Shown piece by piece: positions 22,049 through 26,133 of a stretch of DNA of 26,133 nt. Source of the stretch: a bacterium (GTDB lineage Bacteria; Planctomycetota; J058; JAJDCP01); contig JAUIEM010000099.1 in assembly GCA_030428695.1 (NCBI GenBank), positions 1 through 26,133 on the forward strand. The letters run 5' to 3'. The notes beneath the pieces are model-generated. The model saw nothing but the letters and a program-made list of their open reading frames with translations. It was not told where the DNA came from and searched no databases. Position 1 is the stretch's first letter. Each line of letters opens with the position of its first letter. The position numbers and the translations under genes are program-made.

Positions 22049-23154
22049 TGCTCTTCGCCCTCGACGGAGGCCTGAAGATGCTCGAGCGCGGGGCCCGGCT
22101 GTGGAGCCGGGTCGGCGCCGCGCCGGCCCTCGCGGCTCCCTGGTCGCGCTTCGTCAGCCTGGCCGGCCGCGCCCGCGATCCCCTGTGGTGGCTCGAGCGC
22201 GGCGTGGCGGGCCAGGAGGTCCGGCTGGAGCCGACCCCCTGCAAGGTGGTGTGGCGCTCCGGGCCGACCCAGCTGCGCGCCTACCAGCCCGCGCAGGCGC
22301 GCACCCGGCCCCTGCTGCTGGTCTACGCAATGGTCAACAGGCCCTCGGTGCTCGACCTCCTGCCCGGCCGCAGCGTGGTCGCGGCGCTGCTCGCCCGCGG
22401 CGTGCCGGTCTACCTGCTCGACTGGGGGAAGCCGGGCCGGGCCGAGGCCGACCTGCCGCTCGACGCCTTCGTCGAGCTGACCCTCGCCGGCGCGGTCGAG
22501 GCGATCGTCGAGCGCGAGGGCTGCGATGCCCTGCACCTGCTCGGCTACTGCCAGGGCGGGACGCTGTCGACGATGTACAGCCTGTTCCGGCCGGAGCGGG
22601 TGCAGAGCCTGACGCTCCTCGCCGCACCGGTCGACTTCGCGGCGATGGGCCCCCTGCGCCGCTGGTCGGCGGAGTTCGACCCGCGCGCCGTGCGCGGCCC
22701 CGACGGCAACGTGCCCGGCGCCTTCCTCAGCACCGGCTTCGCGGCGTTGGAGCCCTTCTCCGCCGGCCTGCGCTGGGGCTCCTTCGCCGCCCGCCTGGGG
22801 CGCGGGGAGGTGTCCGACGCGGCGCGCGAGCACTTCTGCGCGATGGAGCGCTGGATGGCGGAGGATGTCGACCATCCGGGCCGGGCCTACATCGAGTTCC
22901 TCGAGCGCTTCTACCAGCAGAACCGCCTGCTCGAGCAACTGCCCGCCCTGCGCGCCCCGCTGCTGACCGCGGTCGGACGACGCGACAAGCTGGTGCCGGC
23001 GGCGGCGACCGAGGCCGCGCTGGAAGCGACCGGCTCGCCGGACGTCGCGCGCCTGCGCTGCGACTGCGGGCACATCGGCCTCAGCGTCGGCTCCCGCGCC
23101 CACCGCGAGCTGTGGCCGCGCATCGTCGCCTGGCTGGAGGATCACGATGGTTGA
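22048..23154 (+). CDS. phaC: Class III-type polyhydroxyalkanoate synthase
   Basis: PhaC polymerises (R)-3-hydroxyacyl-CoA into storage polyester. At 368 residues it has the length of class III enzymes (~355) rather than class I/II (~560). The lipase-like box is GYCQGG with the catalytic C168; D313 in GRRDKLVP and H342 in CGHIGLSVG complete the triad. Other family text is present: LVYAMVNRPSVLDLLPGRSVV, VPVYLLDWGKPG, and DVDHPGRAYIEFLERFYQQNRL, close to the PDQAGEAYRQF-type segment. AGAGGAAG precedes the ATG, which overlaps the previous stop. The end overlaps the next gene by eight bases. No phaA, phaB or phaJ lies in the window, so the monomer source must be encoded elsewhere, perhaps beta-oxidation given the lipase and acyl-CoA synthetase alongside. 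Confidence 0.9.
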   Translation: MLFALDGGLKMLERGARLWSRVGAAPALAAPWSRFVSLAGRARDPLWWLERGVAGQEVRLEPTPCKVVWRSGPTQLRAYQPAQARTRPLLLVYAMVNRPSVLDLLPGRSVVAALLARGVPVYLLDWGKPGRAEADLPLDAFVELTLAGAVEAIVEREGCDALHLLGYCQGGTLSTMYSLFRPERVQSLTLLAAPVDFAAMGPLRRWSAEFDPRAVRGPDGNVPGAFLSTGFAALEPFSAGLRWGSFAARLGRGEVSDAAREHFCAMERWMAEDVDHPGRAYIEFLERFYQQNRLLEQLPALRAPLLTAVGRRDKLVPAAATEAALEATGSPDVARLRCDCGHIGLSVGSRAHRELWPRIVAWLEDHDG

Positions 23155-24613
23155 GGGGAACTGGACGGACTGGCTGCGCGCGGGCGCCGCGCGCGATCCC
23201 TCGCGGATCGTGCTGCGCTGGGGCAGCGAGGACTACAGCTACGCCCGCCTCGACGCCGAGGCCCAGCGTCTGGCCGAGGCCCTCGGCCCGCTGCCGGCAG
23301 GCGCCCGCGTGGCCCTGGCCGCCGCGAGCAGCCCTTTCAGCCTGCTGCTCGGCTTCGCCTGCTGGCGCCGGGGCGCGACCCTGGTGCCGCTGAACACGCG
23401 GCTCGCGGCGCAGGAGCTCGAGGGCGTGCTCGACGACTGCTCTCCGGCCCTCGTGATCAGCGACGGAAGCTACGCCGGCCGCCGGCCCTGGCTCCTGCCG
23501 GAGGCTCTCGGTACGCGGGCGGGGACGCCCTGCCCGGAGCATGTCTTCGATGCGGAGTCCCCCGCGCTGGTGCTCTACACCTCGGGGAGCACGGGCCGGC
23601 CGAAGGGCGTGCTGCTCTCGTTCCGGATGCTCGCGGCGAACATCGCCCAGACGGTGGCGGGCTTCGGGCTCTCCCGGGACGACCGCACGCTGTTGTACGC
23701 GCCCCTCTTTCACACCGGCGGCTGGAACGTGCTGACGCTGCCCCTGCTCGCCGTCGGGGGCTGCACGCGCATCCTGCCGCGCTTCGATGCGGCGCTGGTC
23801 ATCGCCCATCGCGAGGATGCGACCGTGCTGTTCGGGGTGCCCGCGATGTTCCGGATGCTGCTCGAGGCGGGCCTGCCGGGGACGGATCACCGGCTGCGCT
23901 TCGTGATCTCCGGCGGCGCTCCCTGCCCGCGCACGCTGCTCGAGGCCTGGCTGGACGCCGGCATCGACTTCCGCCAGGGCTACGGCATGACCGAGGTCGG
24001 GCCGAACTGCTTCGCCTTCCCGATCGGCCAGGAGCGGGAGAAGGCGGGCAGCGTCGGCTTCCCGATGCCCGGCACGGAGGTGCGCCTGGGCACGGACGGC
24101 GAGCTGCTGATCCGGGGGCCGCACCTGTTCTCGGGCTATCTCGGCCAGCCGGAGAAGACCGCCGCCAGCCTGCGCGACGGCTTCCTCCGCACCGGCGACC
24201 TGGCCGTGCGCGACGCTGACGGCTGCTTCCGCATCGTCGGGCGCAAGAAGGAGATGTACATCTCCGGCGGCGAGAACGTGTACCCGGCCGAGGTCGAGGC
24301 GGTCCTGCTCGAGCACCCTGCCGTCGCCGAGGTCGCCGTCCTCGGCGTCCCCGACCCGCGCTGGGGGGAGGTGGGCTGCGCCTTCTGCGTGCTGCGCGCC
24401 GGGGAGCTGACGCTCGGGGAGCTGCGCGCCCACTGCGACGGGCGGCTGGCGCGCTACAAGCATCCGCGGCACCTGCGGGTGCTCGATGCGCTCCCGCGCA
24501 GCGGTCTGGGGAAGGTGCTCCGGGCGGAGCTGGCGCGGGCCGAGCAGGCGCGCGACGAGGGGCGCATCCGCGACATCATGAGCGAAGTCAACGCACTCAT
24601 GCGGGCCTCGTAG
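23147..24613 (+). CDS. Acyl-CoA synthetase (AMP-binding family)
   Basis: The protein is 488 residues of the ANL superfamily, which activates carboxylic acids to acyl-AMP and then acyl-CoA. The motifs are complete: the P-loop-like LYTSGSTGRPKGV (143-155), PLFHTGGWN, GYGMTEVGPN (A5), LRTGD (A7), GRKKEMYISGGENVYPAEVE (A8) and the C-terminal lysine in PRSGLGKVLR (A10). The H-T-G-G-W-N segment and overall pattern are those of medium/long-chain fatty-acid or phenylpropanoid ligases (MenE/FadD-like); chain length cannot be set. GGAGGA lies five bases before the ATG, which overlaps the phaC end by eight bases. It is the last gene of the tetR-hydrolase-lipase-phaC operon and would supply acyl-CoA from lipase products. 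Confidence 0.92.
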   Translation: MVEGNWTDWLRAGAARDPSRIVLRWGSEDYSYARLDAEAQRLAEALGPLPAGARVALAAASSPFSLLLGFACWRRGATLVPLNTRLAAQELEGVLDDCSPALVISDGSYAGRRPWLLPEALGTRAGTPCPEHVFDAESPALVLYTSGSTGRPKGVLLSFRMLAANIAQTVAGFGLSRDDRTLLYAPLFHTGGWNVLTLPLLAVGGCTRILPRFDAALVIAHREDATVLFGVPAMFRMLLEAGLPGTDHRLRFVISGGAPCPRTLLEAWLDAGIDFRQGYGMTEVGPNCFAFPIGQEREKAGSVGFPMPGTEVRLGTDGELLIRGPHLFSGYLGQPEKTAASLRDGFLRTGDLAVRDADGCFRIVGRKKEMYISGGENVYPAEVEAVLLEHPAVAEVAVLGVPDPRWGEVGCAFCVLRAGELTLGELRAHCDGRLARYKHPRHLRVLDALPRSGLGKVLRAELARAEQARDEGRIRDIMSEVNALMRAS

Positions 24614-24620
24614 GGCCCGC
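24601..24620 (+). terminator. Hairpin across the operon's last stop codon
   Basis: GCGGGCC (24601-24607) pairs perfectly with GGCCCGC (24614-24620) around the TAG stop. No T run follows, so it may be only a weak or partial terminator between the PHA operon and rpoD. Confidence 0.35.
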
Positions 24621-24646
24621 ATCGCAGCATCGATCGGAGGCAGTCA

Positions 24647-26133
24647 GTGTCGAGCTACGGAAGCAGCAACGCAGTCATCGAGCAGCCGACCGGAGATCCG
24701 GAGCCGCCGCGCGCCTCGGAGCTCGAGGTCGACCTCGAGAAGCTCGTCGAGGACGCCAACGCGCGCGGCGGACAGCTGACCCACGACGAGCTCTACGCGC
24801 TCATCTCGGGTCAGGGGATGGACAGCCCCTCGTTCGAGCAGATCAACGAGATCCGGTCGGCGCTCGAGGAGAAGGGCATCGAGCTGACCGAGGACGACGA
24901 CGACGACGACCGTCCGCGGCGCGAGGAGCCGGCGGCGGCGCGCTCGGAGAAGGAGTCGAAGGAGCAGCGCAAGCGCGCGCGCTCCGAGCGGATCGACGAC
25001 CCGGTGCGGATGTACCTCCAGCAGATGGGCGAGATCCCGCTGCTGACGCGCGACGAGGAGATCCGCCTGGCGAAGAAGATCGAGCTGACCCGCAAGCTGT
25101 TCCGGCGGACGCTGATGCTCTCGCCGCTCGCGGCGCGCGAGGCGGCGGCGATCCTGCGCGACGTGCTCGAGCGCCGGCTGGCGTTCGAGCGGACGCTGCG
25201 GATCAGCCAGGACCTCGGCAAGCCCGAGCTCGAGCAGCGGCTGCCGACGAACCTCGACACGCTGGTCGAGCTGCTCGACTGCAACGAGGCCGACTACGAG
25301 CGGATCCTCGCCAAGGCGGGCAACAAGGCCGACCGCACCCGTCTGCAGTGGCAGATCTACCGCCGGCAGACGAAGAGCATGAAGCTGATCGAGGAGCTCC
25401 AGATCCAGATCAAGAAGTTCAAGCCGATCATGGAGAAGCTCGAGCAGTTCCACCGCCAGATGGAGGGCGCGCGCAAGCGCTACGAGGAGATGGCGGCGCG
25501 CGGCTCGGGTGCCAGCCGGGCCGAGGTCGCGCAGGCCAAGGACATCCACTTCGGCCTGATGGCCCTCGCCGGCGAGTCGGGCGACGACCTGCGCCAGCGC
25601 CTGGCCGAGGTCCGCCGCCGCTTCGCCAACTACGAGCAGGCCAAGCGCGAGCTGTCGTCGGGCAACCTGCGGCTGGTCGTCTCGATCGCCAAGAAGTACC
25701 GCAACCGCGGGCTGACCTTCCTCGACCTGATCCAGGAGGGCAACACGGGCCTGATGAAGGCGGTCGAGAAGTACGAGTACCAGCGCGGCTACAAGTTCAG
25801 CACCTACGCCACGTGGTGGATCCGGCAGGCGATCACCCGCAGCATCGCCGACCAGGCGCGGACGATCCGCATCCCGGTCCACATGATCGAGACGATGAGC
25901 AAGCTGCGCAACGCCGCCAAGCGCCTGACGCAGGAGAACGGCCGCGAGCCGACCGTCGAGGAGATCAGCGAGGCGACCGAGATCAGCGTCGACGAGACCC
26001 GGCGCGTGATGAAGATCAGCAAGCTGCCGATCTCGCTCGACCGGCCGATCGGCGACAGCGACGACTCGTACTTCGGCGACTTCATCGAGGACGAGAACGC
26101 GGAGAGCCCGGTCAACTCGGCGGCGCAGGAGAT
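24647..26133 (+). CDS. rpoD: RNA polymerase primary sigma factor, 3'-truncated
   Basis: The first 495 codons are present; the frame is open at the window end, so regions 3.2-4 are missing. The GTG at 24647 has GGAGG six bases upstream. Residues ~20-80 resemble sigma region 1.1 ([24 protein letters not shown], then a helix ending in KGIELTE), followed by six consecutive Asp (83-88) and a charged linker. Region 1.2 is [30 protein letters not shown] long non-conserved insert (~145-335) follows. Region 2 is strongly conserved: [13 protein letters not shown] through [20 protein letters not shown] to the -10-recognition helix [20 protein letters not shown]. Region 3 begins with [14 protein letters not shown]. 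The presence of region 1.1 and the insert marks a group 1 (housekeeping) factor. It lies 33 bases after the PHA operon, with no obvious promoter of its own in that gap. Confidence 0.96.
   Translation, partial: MSSYGSSNAVIEQPTGDPEPPRASELEVDLEKLVEDANARGGQLTHDELYALISGQGMDSPSFEQINEIRSALEEKGIELTEDDDDDDRPRREEPAAARSEKESKEQRKRARSERIDDPVRMYLQQMGEIPLLTRDEEIRLAKKIELTRKLFRRTLMLSPLAAREAAAILRDVLERRLAFERTLRISQDLGKPELEQRLPTNLDTLVELLDCNEADYERILAKAGNKADRTRLQWQIYRRQTKSMKLIEELQIQIKKFKPIMEKLEQFHRQMEGARKRYEEMAARGSGASRAEVAQAKDIHFGLMALAGESGDDLRQRLAEVRRRFANYEQAKRELSSGNLRLVVSIAKKYRNRGLTFLDLIQEGNTGLMKAVEKYEYQRGYKFSTYATWWIRQAITRSIADQARTIRIPVHMIETMSKLRNAAKRLTQENGREPTVEEISEATEISVDETRRVMKISKLPISLDRPIGDSDDSYFGDFIEDENAESPVNSAAQE

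Noticed and set aside
20482..23145. Long minus-strand open frame opposite the lipase and phaC
   Set aside because: The plus strand carries complete catalytic motifs and good ribosome sites. The antisense product has no family features.

Overview
The window is about 70% G+C and densely coding. It comes from a Gram-negative (diderm) bacterium: it carries a KDO-8-phosphate phosphatase gene for lipopolysaccharide, several lipoproteins with clear lipoboxes, secreted proteins, and peptidoglycan-recycling genes. The organism cannot be placed firmly. A sigma-54 AAA+ protein with an FHA domain, a long primary sigma factor and dispersed intergenic repeat relics fit lineages such as Planctomycetota, Myxococcota or uncultured FCB-type phyla; this is inference only. 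No mobile element, CRISPR array, tRNA or rRNA gene was recognised.

Layout. 1-907: 3' part of an Arg-rich gene of unknown function. 908-1398: non-coding, with a duplicated CCGAT-rich element. 1399-2178: a DUF922-type HExxH putative protease with a duplicated Cys/His tail motif, converging through a shared terminator on a TraB/GumN-family gene (2231-3100, minus). 3264-7169: a cell-wall unit of anmK, a nagZ-type GH3 glycosidase and a secreted serine hydrolase. 7281-12110: an envelope/LPS unit of kdsC, coupled to a 1039-residue membrane-anchored protein that sits where lptC-lptA usually follow kdsC, then two paralogous lipoproteins. 12233-14905 (minus): a multi-domain sigma-54 AAA+/FHA protein. 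15020-15295 (minus): an FmdB-type zinc ribbon. 15457-16689: an MFS transporter. About 16734-18331: a cobalamin riboswitch followed by a beta-propeller-like surface lipoprotein that resembles the Bacteroides B12-capture protein BtuG in architecture. 18370-18561: a small membrane protein. 18562-19054: a pyrimidine-rich, repeat-derived gap.

19055-24613 is a compact operon: TetR regulator, alpha/beta hydrolase, secreted lipase, a small phasin/PhaE-like protein, a class III-like PHA synthase with intact Cys-Asp-His residues, and an acyl-CoA synthetase. Start and stop codons overlap or nearly touch throughout. The genes suggest a route from extracellular lipid through fatty acid and acyl-CoA to polyhydroxyalkanoate storage. 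TetR-type palindromes lie in front of the regulator gene and, unusually, inside the first codons of the hydrolase gene. 24647 to the end is rpoD, the primary sigma factor, cut by the window edge.

The main points of interest are the riboswitch-controlled propeller lipoprotein with no BtuB beside it, the lipase-to-PHA operon with its operator inside a coding region and a 104-nt gene overlap, the very large LptA/LptC-position protein, the domain-rich sigma-54/FHA protein, and the duplicated Cys/His tail on the DUF922 protein.
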